Both the position numbers and the translations under genes were made by a program. DNA of 40,748 nt from contig NZ_PPFX01000037.1 of assembly GCF_002898515.1 (NCBI RefSeq), positions 1 through 40,748 of the forward strand, read 5' to 3'. Below, piece after piece: positions 29,720 through 38,384 of this stretch (positions are counted from its first letter, which is position 1; every line of letters starts with the position of its first letter). The DNA is from Geothermobacter hydrogeniphilus. GTDB lineage: Bacteria; Desulfobacterota; Desulfuromonadia; Desulfuromonadales; Geothermobacteraceae. The notes under the pieces are model-generated. The model worked only from the letters and a program-made list of their open reading frames with translations. It did not search any database and was not told where the DNA came from.

Positions 29720-29790
29720 GAATTCGGCTTGAACAGACCATTTAAAAACGTTAAGCTTGCAACTTCATTGCCCAGCAGGAGGATCTTTTC

Positions 29791-31185
29791 TTGAGCAGCA
29801 GCGGATATCATATCCTTGTCGTCGACGACGAAGAGAGCATGCGGGAATTTCTCAGTATCATGCTGCATCGTGAGGGCTACCGGGTTGACGCGGTGCAGGA
29901 TGGCAGCCAGGCGGTCGAACGGCTGGAACAAAAGACTTACGACCTGGTGATTACCGATATCCAGATGCCGCGGCTTGACGGTTTTGGAGTTCTCGCCCAT
30001 GTTCTGGAACGGGCACCCGAGACGGTGGTGATTATGATCACCGCCTTTTCGACCACCGAACAGGCGGTCGAGGCGATGAAGCTCGGCGCTTATGATTACA
30101 TCACCAAGCCCTTCCGCAATGATGAAATCCGCCTTATTGTCAAGAATGCCCTGGAACGCAAGGAACTGCGCCACGAAAACCTGCAACTGAAAAAGGAACT
30201 CGGCCAACGCTATGCCTTCGGCAACCTGATCGGTAAAAGCAAGTCGATGCGCGAGGTTTATGAACTGGTCGAGAAGGTTGCCGACAGCCGGGTCAACGTA
30301 TTGATTACCGGTGAAAGCGGCACCGGCAAGGAGATGGTGGCTCGAGCCATTCATTACAACAGCGAGCGGGGTGATCAGCCCTTTGTGCCGATCAACTGCG
30401 GGGCGATCCCGGAAAACCTGCTTGAAAGTGAATTGTTCGGCCATGAAAAGGGTTCCTTCACCGGGGCGATTCAGCGCAAAGAGGGCCTGTTCGAGGTGGC
30501 CGACGGCGGCACCCTGTTTCTGGATGAAATCGGCGAACTGCCGGCGATGATGCAGGTCAAGCTGCTGCGGGTGCTGCAGGATCGCGAGATCCGCCGGGTC
30601 GGCGGGACGAAAAACCAGCAGGTCGATGTGCGGATCGTCGCCGCCACCAACAAGGATCTCGAATCGGAGGTCGCCGAAGGGAATTTTCGCGAAGATCTCT
30701 TCTATCGACTCAACGTCATTCGCATCGATCTTCCGCCTCTGCGCCGCCGACGGGAAGACATTCCCCTGCTGATCGAACATTTTTTCGAAAAGTACAGCCC
30801 TTCGGAGAAGGTCGATATCGCCGAAGACGCCATGCGCACCCTGCTCGATTACCAGTGGCCGGGCAATATCCGGGAGTTGGAGAATGTTGTCGAGCGCTGC
30901 ACGGTTCTCAGCCAGGGGCGGGGGCTGACCAGCGACTGCCTGCCGCCGCAGATGCTGCGCACCGGGACTGTCGGCAGTGGCGGACTGCAGGAACTGCCGG
31001 AAAACGGTCTTGACCTGGATGACTACCTGGCCGGCATTGAAAAAGATATCCTGCTCAAGGCCCTTGATCGCACCGGCGGGGTGCGCAAGAAAGCGGCCGA
31101 GTTGCTGAATATATCGTTTCGTTCGATCCGTTACCGGCTGGCCAAGTTCGGCTTCGGAGAAGATGATGACGCGGGAGGGTCATAA
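29791..31185 (+). CDS. pilR: Pilus sigma-54 response regulator PilR
   Basis: A 464-residue NtrC-type activator: receiver with D56 ([12 protein letters not shown]), AAA+ domain with GESGTGKE, the sigma-54 loop as [22 protein letters not shown], and a Fis-type HTH near the C terminus ([19 protein letters not shown]). The start is TTG at 29791 with a perfect AGGAGG 8 nt upstream. It should activate the sigma-54 promoter at 31328 in front of pilA. A TTG start and the hairpin element between pilS and pilR suggest its level is kept low relative to the kinase. Confidence 0.95.
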   Translation: MSSSGYHILVVDDEESMREFLSIMLHREGYRVDAVQDGSQAVERLEQKTYDLVITDIQMPRLDGFGVLAHVLERAPETVVIMITAFSTTEQAVEAMKLGAYDYITKPFRNDEIRLIVKNALERKELRHENLQLKKELGQRYAFGNLIGKSKSMREVYELVEKVADSRVNVLITGESGTGKEMVARAIHYNSERGDQPFVPINCGAIPENLLESELFGHEKGSFTGAIQRKEGLFEVADGGTLFLDEIGELPAMMQVKLLRVLQDREIRRVGGTKNQQVDVRIVAATNKDLESEVAEGNFREDLFYRLNVIRIDLPPLRRRREDIPLLIEHFFEKYSPSEKVDIAEDAMRTLLDYQWPGNIRELENVVERCTVLSQGRGLTSDCLPPQMLRTGTVGSGGLQELPENGLDLDDYLAGIEKDILLKALDRTGGVRKKAAELLNISFRSIRYRLAKFGFGEDDDAGGS

Positions 31186-31187
31186 AA

Positions 31188-31219
31188 CGGCGCTGGCTGC
31201 TGCATGAGTGCCGCCTTTT
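31188..31219 (+). terminator. Possible terminator after pilR
   Basis: Stem CGGCGCT/AGTGCCG (7 pairs, one G-U) with a 12-nt loop, followed by CCTTTT. It begins 3 nt after the pilR stop and would separate the pilBTCSR transcript from pilA. The T run is short, so it is only a candidate. Confidence 0.4.
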
Positions 31220-31327
31220 GTCACCCGCTCCTGGACAACCGTTTCGGGGAAATATTGAGGAAGTCGCAACCTCTTGAAATATAAGAAAAATATTTGATGA
31301 ATCATGGATTTTTAGACCGTTTTTTGA

Positions 31328-31344
31328 TTGGCACCAAGATTGCT
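31328..31344 (+). promoter_or_regulatory. Sigma-54 promoter of pilA
   Basis: TTGGCACCAAGATTGCT matches the -24/-12 consensus at all core positions (GG 31330-31331, GC 31342-31343). Predicted start about 31355, giving a 120-nt leader before pilA. PilR, encoded just upstream, is the expected activator. Confidence 0.92.
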
Positions 31345-31474
31345 AATACCTAAAGACAAAGAAGGTTGGACGAAATGGCTAAACAGGAAACAGCTGTTGG
31401 CCGATAAAGTCAGAAGCGGTTTTAACCAAGGTGGGAATCATCCCTGAACTCGAACGAAGGAAAGGAGTTGGAAC

Positions 31475-31702
31475 ATGCTGAAAAAGTTCCGCAAGAATCA
31501 AAAGGGTTTCACCCTCATCGAGCTGCTGATCGTCGTCGCGATCATCGGCATCCTGGCCGCCATCGCCATCCCGCAGTTTGCCTCCTATCGGCAGAAGGCT
31601 TACAACAGCGCGGCCAATTCCGACTTGAAGAACCTGAAGACCGGTATGGAGGCCTACATGGCCGACACCCAGGAGTATCCGGCGGTGCTGGCTCTTCAGT
31701 AA
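31475..31702 (+). CDS. pilA: Major type IV pilin PilA, short Geobacter-type
   Basis: A 75-residue prepilin. The 11-residue leader ends KNQKG and is cut before FTLIELLIVVAIIGILAAIA (Glu5 present), leaving a 64-residue mature pilin with almost no globular head. Aromatics lie at mature positions 1, 24, 27, 32, 50 and 57, close to the Geobacter sulfurreducens PilA pattern. GGAAAGGAG precedes the ATG. Short pilins of this kind have been reported as conductive filaments or as the PilA-N subunit that pairs with a separate PilA-C, which is encoded next. Electron-transfer ability cannot be read from sequence. Confidence 0.95.
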   Translation: MLKKFRKNQKGFTLIELLIVVAIIGILAAIAIPQFASYRQKAYNSAANSDLKNLKTGMEAYMADTQEYPAVLALQ

Positions 31703-31737
31703 GACTTAAATGCACATAAACCTGACAGGAGATTGTC

Positions 31738-32127
31738 ATGAAAAAGATCATCGTTATTTCCGCAGTGCTGGTTTTCTTGGCGCCGAGCTGTTTTGCCGCG
31801 GTTTCTTCAAACGCGACGGGCACTCTAGATCTGGCGAATAACACCGGGCTTTCCCTGTATGGGGATCCCACGACTGCAACCTCTTCGACTGCTCTGATCG
31901 GTAAAACATCGACCGGCGTCGGTGTTGCGTGGAATACCGCCACGGGTGGCTATGCCCTCATGACTCAGCATAAGAGCGGCACCAAGGCCTACGGCAGCTC
32001 CTATGACAGCACCGCTATCTATGTCACCACGGGTGTTGCCGATCCGGGGACTGCCGCTTATAACAGTGGCGCTTTGAATGGGACTGATACGAGTGACTTC
32101 AGTGGCACTGGCTGGAAGACGATGTAA
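31738..32127 (+). CDS. PilA-C type partner (geopilin domain 2)
   Basis: A 129-residue secreted protein beginning 35 nt after pilA with AGGAG 7 nt before its ATG. Signal peptide MKKIIVISAVLVFLAPSCFA, then a Gly/Ser/Thr-rich beta domain (SNATGTLDLANNTGLSLYGD ... TGVGVAWNTATGGYALMTQHKSG) that corresponds to the globular part of ordinary pilins. In Geobacter the short PilA-N and such a PilA-C form a heterodimeric pilus. It shares the pilA transcript and precedes a strong terminator. The APSC stretch is a poor lipobox, so cleavage after CFA is preferred. Confidence 0.88.
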   Translation: MKKIIVISAVLVFLAPSCFAAVSSNATGTLDLANNTGLSLYGDPTTATSSTALIGKTSTGVGVAWNTATGGYALMTQHKSGTKAYGSSYDSTAIYVTTGVADPGTAAYNSGALNGTDTSDFSGTGWKTM

Positions 32128-32153
32128 GGACCGGTTGGTTGCAAATGTGTTGG

Positions 32154-32182
32154 AACGGGGTGCTTCGGTGCCCCGTTTTTTT
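32154..32182 (+). terminator. Rho-independent terminator of pilA/pilA-C
   Basis: AACGGGG-tg-C-TTCG-G-tg-CCCCGTT followed directly by a T run (seven T including the stem end). The UUCG tetraloop closed by C-G makes it very stable. Ends the pilA transcript. Confidence 0.92.
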
Positions 32183-32238
32183 CTGCGGGGTCAGCTCCCA
32201 TTGAGATCTTCTGGGTGACCTGGGGGGTCCGGATAAAG

Positions 32239-33027
32239 ATGACACTTCTTGGAGCGACACTGAAAGGGATATTTCGGGATCGGGTTTTTCGCGGGCTGCT
32301 GATGGTCCTGGTGGTTTTTGCTGCCATTCCCGCGGTCAGTACACTGTCCATGCGGCAGGTGGTCAGCCTCTGCCTGACCCTCTGTCTGTCCCTCTCCTCC
32401 CTGGTTCTGCTTGTCCTGGCGCTGTTTCTCGGCGGCACCGTCCTCTGGCGGGATTTGGATCGTCGTTACTGTCATGCCCTGCTGTCCCTGCCTTTGAGTC
32501 GCGAGCGATACCTGTGGGAACGTTATGCCGGCATCGCTCTGTTCCTGGGCCTCAGTGCCCTGGTCCTTGGAGGGATGACCTGGCTGGTCACCTCCTTCGT
32601 CGCCGCCGGTTATCCACCTGGCCGGCCGATTCTTTGGACCGTGGTGTTTGGTTGTATTGCTCTTGATCTGCTCAAATGCCTGCTGCTGGTGGCGTTCGCC
32701 TTTTGTTTTTCTGCCTTCAGCACGTCCTTTTTTCTGCCGATTTTCGGTACCATAGCCATCTATCTGGTCGGTGGGGCGTCCCAGGGGGTTCATGATTACC
32801 TGCGGTCATCGGCCGCGACCGATATCAGTTTGGCGGTGCGAAGGCTGGCGGACAGTCTTTACTATCTGTTGCCGAACTTCAGTCTTTTCGACATCAAGCT
32901 GTATGCAATCTATGGCTTGCCCCTGCAGACGTCTCAGCTACTGTTGAGTGGCGGATATTTTCTGGTCTATACGCTTTTGCTGCTCGGGCTGTCGGGTTGG
33001 ATTTTTGCCCGGCGGCAGATCCCGTGA
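32239..33027 (+). CDS. ABC transporter permease (ABC-2 type)
   Basis: A 262-residue membrane protein with about six hydrophobic segments (from LLMVLVVFAAIPAVSTL to GGYFLVYTLLLLGLSGWIFARRQI). The layout and the terminal ARRQ tail fit ABC-2 permeases. ATG 32239 is preferred (GGGGG about 12 nt upstream); GTG 32215 is an alternative. It works with the ATPase at 33946, with a TPR protein gene between them. In Geobacter relatives similar ABC genes follow pilA. Substrate unknown. Confidence 0.8.
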   Translation: MTLLGATLKGIFRDRVFRGLLMVLVVFAAIPAVSTLSMRQVVSLCLTLCLSLSSLVLLVLALFLGGTVLWRDLDRRYCHALLSLPLSRERYLWERYAGIALFLGLSALVLGGMTWLVTSFVAAGYPPGRPILWTVVFGCIALDLLKCLLLVAFAFCFSAFSTSFFLPIFGTIAIYLVGGASQGVHDYLRSSAATDISLAVRRLADSLYYLLPNFSLFDIKLYAIYGLPLQTSQLLLSGGYFLVYTLLLLGLSGWIFARRQIP

Positions 33028-33038
33028 GTGTGGGCGAG

Positions 33039-33953
33039 ATGATGAGGCGACTTGGAATATTCGCTTTTTTCGGAGTGCTTCTGACGTTGTACGTGCAGTT
33101 GCTGGGGCCTGTTCGGCAAGTCATGGAACAGCGGCCGTTTGTCGAAAAACTGGGGCTGATACCCCATCCTCAGGCTCTCAAGCTGCTTTTTCCCGATTTT
33201 CGGGCGTTGCTGGGAGCCACGATTTTAGGCAGGGTCACCCTTTATTTCGGCGGGTTGGTCGAACATTTCGATGATCCGCGGCTGCTGGTGAAGGCTGTTG
33301 ATTATCCCGCCATGTCCCGTGCCATCCATACGGCGGTGAAGCTTGATCCATATAACATGGATGCCTATTATTTCGGTCAGGCGGTTCTGGTGTGGGATGT
33401 GGGCAAGTACCGACTGGCGAATGAATTGCTCGAGTATGGCATGCGTTATCGGAACTGGGACTGGCAGCTGCCGTTTTTCGTCGGCTTCAACAAGGCTTAT
33501 TTCCTGGGAGATCTCGAAGGCGCGGCGAAGATGTACATGCGGGCCGGTGAACTCTCCGGAGCGGCTATGTTCAAGACGTTGGCCGGCCGTTATCTGCAGG
33601 AAGTTGGTAAGACGGAAATGGCCATAGGTTATCTGGAGACTCAATTGGCCGGTGCCAGAATCGCTTCGGTAAAAAAAGTTTTGCGTTTGCGTCTCACCGC
33701 CTTCAAGGCCTTGCGGCAGATTGAAGAGGCCGTGGATGGGTATCGTCGGCGCTATGGCGAATGGCCGTTGGGGCTGGAAGATCTGACGGCCAGGGGGATG
33801 CTTGCCGAGATTCCTGAAGATCCGTACGGAGGGCGTTTTTATCTGACTGAAGATCACCGGGTGCGGACCACCAGCAAATTCAGCCTGACTTTAGGGGCCG
33901 GAAAAAAGAAAAAGGTCGATGTAACCCCCGAAGAGACACTGCGTGATGACTGA
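33039..33953 (+). CDS. Membrane-anchored TPR protein with GspG-like tail
   Basis: About 304 residues. N-terminal membrane anchor (FAFFGVLLTLYVQLL), then helical repeats of TPR type (LDPYNMDAYYFGQAVL, KYRLANELLEYGMRY, LEGAAKMYMRAGEL, TEMAIGYLETQL). The C-terminal 70 residues (IEEAVDGYRRRYGEWPLGLEDL ... IPEDPYGGRFYL) look like the head of the major pseudopilin GspG (Y/P-x-x-L-E-D-L ... IPxDPxG). Start is uncertain: GTG 33030 or ATG 33039/33042. It overlaps the downstream ATPase by 8 nt. Function unknown; context suggests an accessory of the ABC system. Confidence 0.75.
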   Translation: MMRRLGIFAFFGVLLTLYVQLLGPVRQVMEQRPFVEKLGLIPHPQALKLLFPDFRALLGATILGRVTLYFGGLVEHFDDPRLLVKAVDYPAMSRAIHTAVKLDPYNMDAYYFGQAVLVWDVGKYRLANELLEYGMRYRNWDWQLPFFVGFNKAYFLGDLEGAAKMYMRAGELSGAAMFKTLAGRYLQEVGKTEMAIGYLETQLAGARIASVKKVLRLRLTAFKALRQIEEAVDGYRRRYGEWPLGLEDLTARGMLAEIPEDPYGGRFYLTEDHRVRTTSKFSLTLGAGKKKKVDVTPEETLRDD

Positions 33954-34872
33954 GATTTCATTTCCGATCAAAATTCACGGATTGAGCAAGGTTTACCGCG
34001 GCAAGAAATGGCAGCGGGTTGCAGCGTTGCGTCAACTGGAGTTGACGGTTCGAAGCGGGGAAATCTTTGGTTTCCTGGGACCAAATGGGGCCGGCAAGAG
34101 TACCACCATCAAAACTTTGGTGGGGCTTATTCGGCCGACCGAAGGCCGGGTCACTCTTTTCGGTCAGCCTGCCGGGATGGCCGGGGCGAGGCAAAGGGTC
34201 GGCTACCTGCCGGAAAATCCGGCTTTCCCTGACACCTTGACCGGCCGGGAATTTCTTGCACTGGTGGCTCACAGTTTTGGGTTGGCCAGACAGCAGGGAC
34301 TGATGGCCGCCGAACGTGTGCTCGACATGCTGGATTTGACCACTGCCGCCGGTCGGCCGATCCGCAGTTACAGTAAGGGAATGGTACAACGGCTGGGGTT
34401 GGCGCAGACCCTGCTGCATGACCCCGATTTGTATATTCTTGATGAGCCGATGAGTGGGCTTGACCCCATCGGCCGCGCTCTGGTCAAGGACATTATTCTT
34501 GATCTGAAGGCAAAGGGGAAAACAGTCTTCTTCAGCACCCATGTGACGGCCGACGTCGAACGGGTCTGTGACCGGATCGGGGTTATTGTCGGTGGCGTCC
34601 TGCAGGCGCAGAGAGATGTTGCCGGATTGTTGCGTGAAGGGGTTGAAGGATACTTCTGCAGAGTCAGCAACTGTCCTGACAAGGTTCTTCAGCCCTTTGG
34701 CTACAAGGGGCGGGATGATGTTGTACAGGAGCTTTTTGTCCCCCGGGACCGATTCAATGATTTTGCTTCGCAGTTGTTCCGGAGTGGAGGATCCTTCGAT
34801 CTCGTAGAACCGCAGCGGCGGGATATTGAGAATTATTTCCTGTCGCTGGTGCGTCAGGCCGGGGAGCTATGA
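33946..34872 (+). CDS. ABC transporter ATP-binding protein
   Basis: About 308 residues. Walker A GPNGAGKST, Q-loop region VGYLPENPAF, signature YSKGMVQRLGLAQ, Walker B LYILDEPMSGLDP and the switch STHVTADVERVCD. The C-terminal 100 residues are a family-specific extension. The class is the CcmA/NatA-type of ABC-2 ATPases, and it should pair with the permease at 32239. ATG 33946 is preferred; a GTG precedes it by 3 nt. Confidence 0.9.
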   Translation: MTEISFPIKIHGLSKVYRGKKWQRVAALRQLELTVRSGEIFGFLGPNGAGKSTTIKTLVGLIRPTEGRVTLFGQPAGMAGARQRVGYLPENPAFPDTLTGREFLALVAHSFGLARQQGLMAAERVLDMLDLTTAAGRPIRSYSKGMVQRLGLAQTLLHDPDLYILDEPMSGLDPIGRALVKDIILDLKAKGKTVFFSTHVTADVERVCDRIGVIVGGVLQAQRDVAGLLREGVEGYFCRVSNCPDKVLQPFGYKGRDDVVQELFVPRDRFNDFASQLFRSGGSFDLVEPQRRDIENYFLSLVRQAGEL

Positions 34873-36620
34873 TGCGTCTCAAACCCTGGCACTGGCTGGC
34901 TTTCCTGTTCCTGGCGGTTCTGCTCGCCTATTATCCGACGCTTTCCGCGGGATACAACTCGGTCGATGATCTGAAGATGATCAGCCGGCTTGATCAGGCC
35001 GGACCGCTGAACCTGCGGCAGCTTTTTCTTCCCGGTGGTACCGCCTATTATTATCGGCCCCTGACCATCCTGAGTTATCTCCTGGACCGGGATCTCTGGG
35101 GCATGATCGCCTCCTTCATGCACCTGCACAATATTCTGCTGCATTTCGCCTGCAGCCTGATGGTGTTCTTTGTCTCCCGGCAACTGGTTGCACTTTATCC
35201 TGAGCGGGAAAAAGAGGCTGTCGGAACGGCTTTGATTGCCGCGTTGTTCTTTGCCCTGCACCCGCTGGGAACCGAATCGGTCTGCTGGATCAGTGGTCGT
35301 ACCGACCTGTTGATGACCCTGTTCCTGCTGCTGGCCGTGTACCTGGTTATGGTTTCGCTGGCAACGAACAGGTCAGCTGTGGTTCTGGGGGCGGGGGTGG
35401 CTCTTGTTCTGGCCGGCTTGGCCAAGGAAGTGGCTGTATTTATCCTTCCCGGGCTGCTTTGGCTGATAATTGTTTATCCCTCCCGCAAGAGTCTGCTGCG
35501 CAGGATGCAGCAGCGTTGGCGGCCTCTATTGCTCACAACAGCCTCTATCGGGGTTTATTTTCTGTTGCGCTACCTGGCTGTTGCCCGCGACACGGGGATC
35601 AGGACCGCTCTTAAAGGGGTGCCAGGCGGGGATTTTGATCTTTTGAACAATGTGCGGATCACCTTCAAGGTTTACGGGTTCTATTTCAAGAAGCTGCTGA
35701 TCCCCTGGCCGCTGAATTTCGGTATTGTTGAAGTCTCCGGGTGGTATGTCTTGTCCGGCATTGTCCTTGCTGTCATACTCTTCTGCTTATTAAGGCGTAT
35801 GGATGTGCCGGGAGCATTTGGTCTGATGGCGTTCTGCGTCCTCTCTCCGGCTCTGATTGTCGTTTTCGGCAAAATGACCTGGACGCCTCTGGCGGAACGA
35901 TATCTTTACGCGTCCGTCGCTTTTTCCGCTCCTCTTGCCGCCTGGTTCGTCCAGTCGCAGTGGGCACGTTTTGCGGGTGCTTCCAGAAGGAGATTCAGTC
36001 TGGGATTGACGCTGTTGTTGCTGGTCTTTTTCGGGACGGTATTGCAGCGTTCATGGGTCTGGCAGGACAACTTGCGTCTCTATCGAGATACTGCAGCTAA
36101 GAGTCCTGGCTTCGTTGCCGTCCAGACGGAGTTAGCCTCAGCTCTTTTGAGGCGGGGAGAAACGGCGGAAGCCGAGAAAATCCTGCGCGGGATCGGGAGG
36201 GAAGATTCTGGGTCAGGTTATATCAATGATGATCTTAATCTTGCGGCAATCCTTCTTAACGAGGGAGACCCCGACGGTGCCAGAAACAGACTTCTTCCCT
36301 TGCTGGATAAAAAGCCGAAAAGGTATTTTGAGCTTCTGCAGTCGCTGATCCGAATCAATGATCAACGCCTCGGCCGAGTGGCGACCGTCGAGGCGAAAAC
36401 GGCCATTCACAGGGAAAACCTCAGCTGGTTGCTTGAACAGCAACTGATCAAACCGCGGGTTTTTACGCTGTACCGGATCGGCAAGCGCTATCTCGCTCTG
36501 GGAGAGCGGGACAAGGCCCTTGAGTTTTTCAAGAAAGCCTATGCCGGAGCCCCCCGGGATGCCTACTATCGCGGAGCGGCGGCAACCTTCATCCGCCGCC
36601 TTGAAAATCATGAAATTTAA
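34869..36620 (+). CDS. GT-C-like membrane protein with C-terminal TPRs
   Basis: A 583-residue protein (ATG 34869 or 34872). About ten membrane helices in residues 1-390. An acidic pair in the first loop (GYNSVDDLKMI), YRPLTILSY, and FALHPLGTESVCWISGRTDLL are typical of GT-C lipid-linked-sugar glycosyltransferases of the TMTC/PMT-like group. Helical TPR-like repeats at about 400-575 (ETAEAEKILRGIG, KRYLALGERDKALEFFKKAY). Such proteins often glycosylate exported proteins. Lying after the pilin genes, it is a candidate pilin or surface-protein glycosyltransferase, but that is inference. Confidence 0.75.
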   Translation: MMRLKPWHWLAFLFLAVLLAYYPTLSAGYNSVDDLKMISRLDQAGPLNLRQLFLPGGTAYYYRPLTILSYLLDRDLWGMIASFMHLHNILLHFACSLMVFFVSRQLVALYPEREKEAVGTALIAALFFALHPLGTESVCWISGRTDLLMTLFLLLAVYLVMVSLATNRSAVVLGAGVALVLAGLAKEVAVFILPGLLWLIIVYPSRKSLLRRMQQRWRPLLLTTASIGVYFLLRYLAVARDTGIRTALKGVPGGDFDLLNNVRITFKVYGFYFKKLLIPWPLNFGIVEVSGWYVLSGIVLAVILFCLLRRMDVPGAFGLMAFCVLSPALIVVFGKMTWTPLAERYLYASVAFSAPLAAWFVQSQWARFAGASRRRFSLGLTLLLLVFFGTVLQRSWVWQDNLRLYRDTAAKSPGFVAVQTELASALLRRGETAEAEKILRGIGREDSGSGYINDDLNLAAILLNEGDPDGARNRLLPLLDKKPKRYFELLQSLIRINDQRLGRVATVEAKTAIHRENLSWLLEQQLIKPRVFTLYRIGKRYLALGERDKALEFFKKAYAGAPRDAYYRGAAATFIRRLENHEI

Positions 36621-37464
36621 ATGTTGTTTTCAATTGTTGCGCCCCCACCAGTGGCTCAAAAACCTGATGCTGCTGTTTCCCCCTTTTCTGGGCGGGACGC
36701 TTTTCGGAGGACATTATGGATTGGGACAGGTGGTGTGGCCGTTTGCGGCATTCTGCCTCGGTTCAAGCGCCAGTTATATTGTCAATGACATTTGTGACCG
36801 CGAACAGGACCGGCTTCATCCCCGAAAAAAGAACAGGCCGTTAGCAGCGGGCCGGATCTCTCCTGTTTCAGCCGGTGCTGTTGCCGGATTGTTGTCTGTT
36901 GTCGGACTTGTTGCAGCTTCCCTGATTTCAACTCGGTTTGTTCTGTTGTTGCTGACATATCTCACTATTTCAATAGCGTATTCCCTGTATATGAAAAATG
37001 TGCCGCTGATTGAGCTCTTTTGCGTGGTTAGCGGCTTTCTTTTGCGCCTCTTTGCCGGTGGAGAGGCTTTTGGAGTGAAAATATCTGACTGGCTGTTTCT
37101 CAGCGTGTTTCTATTGGCACTTTTCCTGGTCTGCGGTAAGAGGCTCAGTGAATTGTGCCACGAAGGCGGGCAGGCTCCCGAGATGATCCGGACGGTCTTG
37201 GCCCGGTATCCACAAGGGTTTCTTGAGGCCAGCATGTTTATTTCCGGTGCGGCCGTCTTGGTAACCTATACTGTGTATGTTATCAGCCACAAAAGCACCA
37301 TCTGGGTTGTCCCGTTGAGCTGTTTTGGGCTGCTGGCTTTTGTTAAGCGGGTATTGTCTGGTCAGGGGGGGGACCCAACCCGGGCGCTGCTCAGGGACCA
37401 TCTTCTTCTGCTCACCGGTCTGGCTTGGATTCTGCTTATGAGTTGGGATGTTTACGGGGGGTGA
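36610..37464 (+). CDS. UbiA-family prenyltransferase (DPPR synthase-like)
   Basis: A 284-residue polytopic membrane enzyme from ATG 36610. First motif NDICDREQDRLHPRKKNRPLA is the NDxxDxxxD metal/diphosphate site; MKNVPLIELFCVVSGFLLRLFAGG is the second conserved loop. The opening LLRPHQWLKNLMLLFPP and overall pattern match decaprenyl-phosphate phosphoribosyltransferases, which make the lipid-linked pentose precursor used for arabinose or ribose units, rather than the quinone-pathway UbiA. It overlaps the upstream gene by 11 nt. Substrate assignment is moderate. Confidence 0.8.
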   Translation: MKFKCCFQLLRPHQWLKNLMLLFPPFLGGTLFGGHYGLGQVVWPFAAFCLGSSASYIVNDICDREQDRLHPRKKNRPLAAGRISPVSAGAVAGLLSVVGLVAASLISTRFVLLLLTYLTISIAYSLYMKNVPLIELFCVVSGFLLRLFAGGEAFGVKISDWLFLSVFLLALFLVCGKRLSELCHEGGQAPEMIRTVLARYPQGFLEASMFISGAAVLVTYTVYVISHKSTIWVVPLSCFGLLAFVKRVLSGQGGDPTRALLRDHLLLLTGLAWILLMSWDVYGG

Positions 37465-37467
37465 ATT

Positions 37468-38382
37468 GTGAATTCTCGTGCGAGGGTGCTGCCGTTTTTA
37501 TATAAGTTGTTCCCCTTTGATCTCAAGGGGGACTTGTCCGAGTTTGCGCCTCGGTCGGACACCATAAGGATTTCCTGCATCATCAACTTTTATGGGCGTC
37601 TCGATCTTTTGTCAGGGATTATGCACTCTCTGGCGCAGCAGGATCTCTCTCGCCATCTTTTCGAGGTTGTTCTGGTTGAGGATCGAGGTGGGACCGTTGA
37701 AGGGAGGGCTTTCTGCGAAGCTTTTTCTGAGCAACTGAACATCCGCTATTTCCCGCTGGATAAAAATTATGGTCGCATGGGATATTCGCGTAACTTCGGA
37801 CTTGCTCGCGCAAAGGGCGAAATCATCCTTTTTCTGGACGATGACACGGTATTGTTGCAACCGTTTTTCCTCTCCCGCCTGATCGAGGCTTTTGACGATA
37901 ACCGAGAGGTCGATGCTCTGATTCCTCATGGGAGTGCCAGTTTCGGCTTGATCAAGGATAAATATGATTTTCACGATTCTTTTTTTATGACCAGTCGCTG
38001 CATGGCTTATCGGCGTGATGTTCTTGAGGATCTGGGCGGGTTTGTCTCCGAGTTTGTTGGCCAGGAGGACGTGGAGTTTGTTGTTCGTTTCCATCTTGCC
38101 TCAAAAACAGTAATCAGCCTTGCAGACCTTGGCTATCATCATCCACCGTTGCTGGTTCCCAGGTTGAGTAAGCCGATGGTCGTCGGTCTCTCCTTCTCTC
38201 AACTCAGGAGACGATACCCTAAGATTCTCTTCTTGTTGGTCGGGATAAACTGTAGTCGACACATGTTTCTGATTTTCTCTCCAACGAGGAAACACCGGGA
38301 AATGGGGAAATTTGGCATAGGTTTTCTATGTGGTTTTGTTCGCGGTTTTTTCAGATGTGAGCTTCAGGGACATTACAGATAA
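37468..38382 (+). CDS. Family 2 glycosyltransferase
   Basis: A 304-residue GT-A enzyme. Nucleotide-sugar binding start ISCIINFYGRLDLL and VVLVEDRGG, the metal motif LDDDTV, and the likely catalytic base in FVGQEDVEFVVRF. GTG 37468 has a G-rich ribosome site. No membrane helix. It sits between the UbiA-like gene and the Wzm/Wzt transporter and probably adds a sugar to the exported glycan. Confidence 0.9.
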   Translation: MNSRARVLPFLYKLFPFDLKGDLSEFAPRSDTIRISCIINFYGRLDLLSGIMHSLAQQDLSRHLFEVVLVEDRGGTVEGRAFCEAFSEQLNIRYFPLDKNYGRMGYSRNFGLARAKGEIILFLDDDTVLLQPFFLSRLIEAFDDNREVDALIPHGSASFGLIKDKYDFHDSFFMTSRCMAYRRDVLEDLGGFVSEFVGQEDVEFVVRFHLASKTVISLADLGYHHPPLLVPRLSKPMVVGLSFSQLRRRYPKILFLLVGINCSRHMFLIFSPTRKHREMGKFGIGFLCGFVRGFFRCELQGHYR

Positions 38383-38384
38383 TA

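Noticed and set aside
31355-31474. A c-di-GMP/cGAMP riboswitch in the pilA leader
   Set aside because: The leader lacks the conserved class I core and closing hairpins; only a weak small hairpin is seen.
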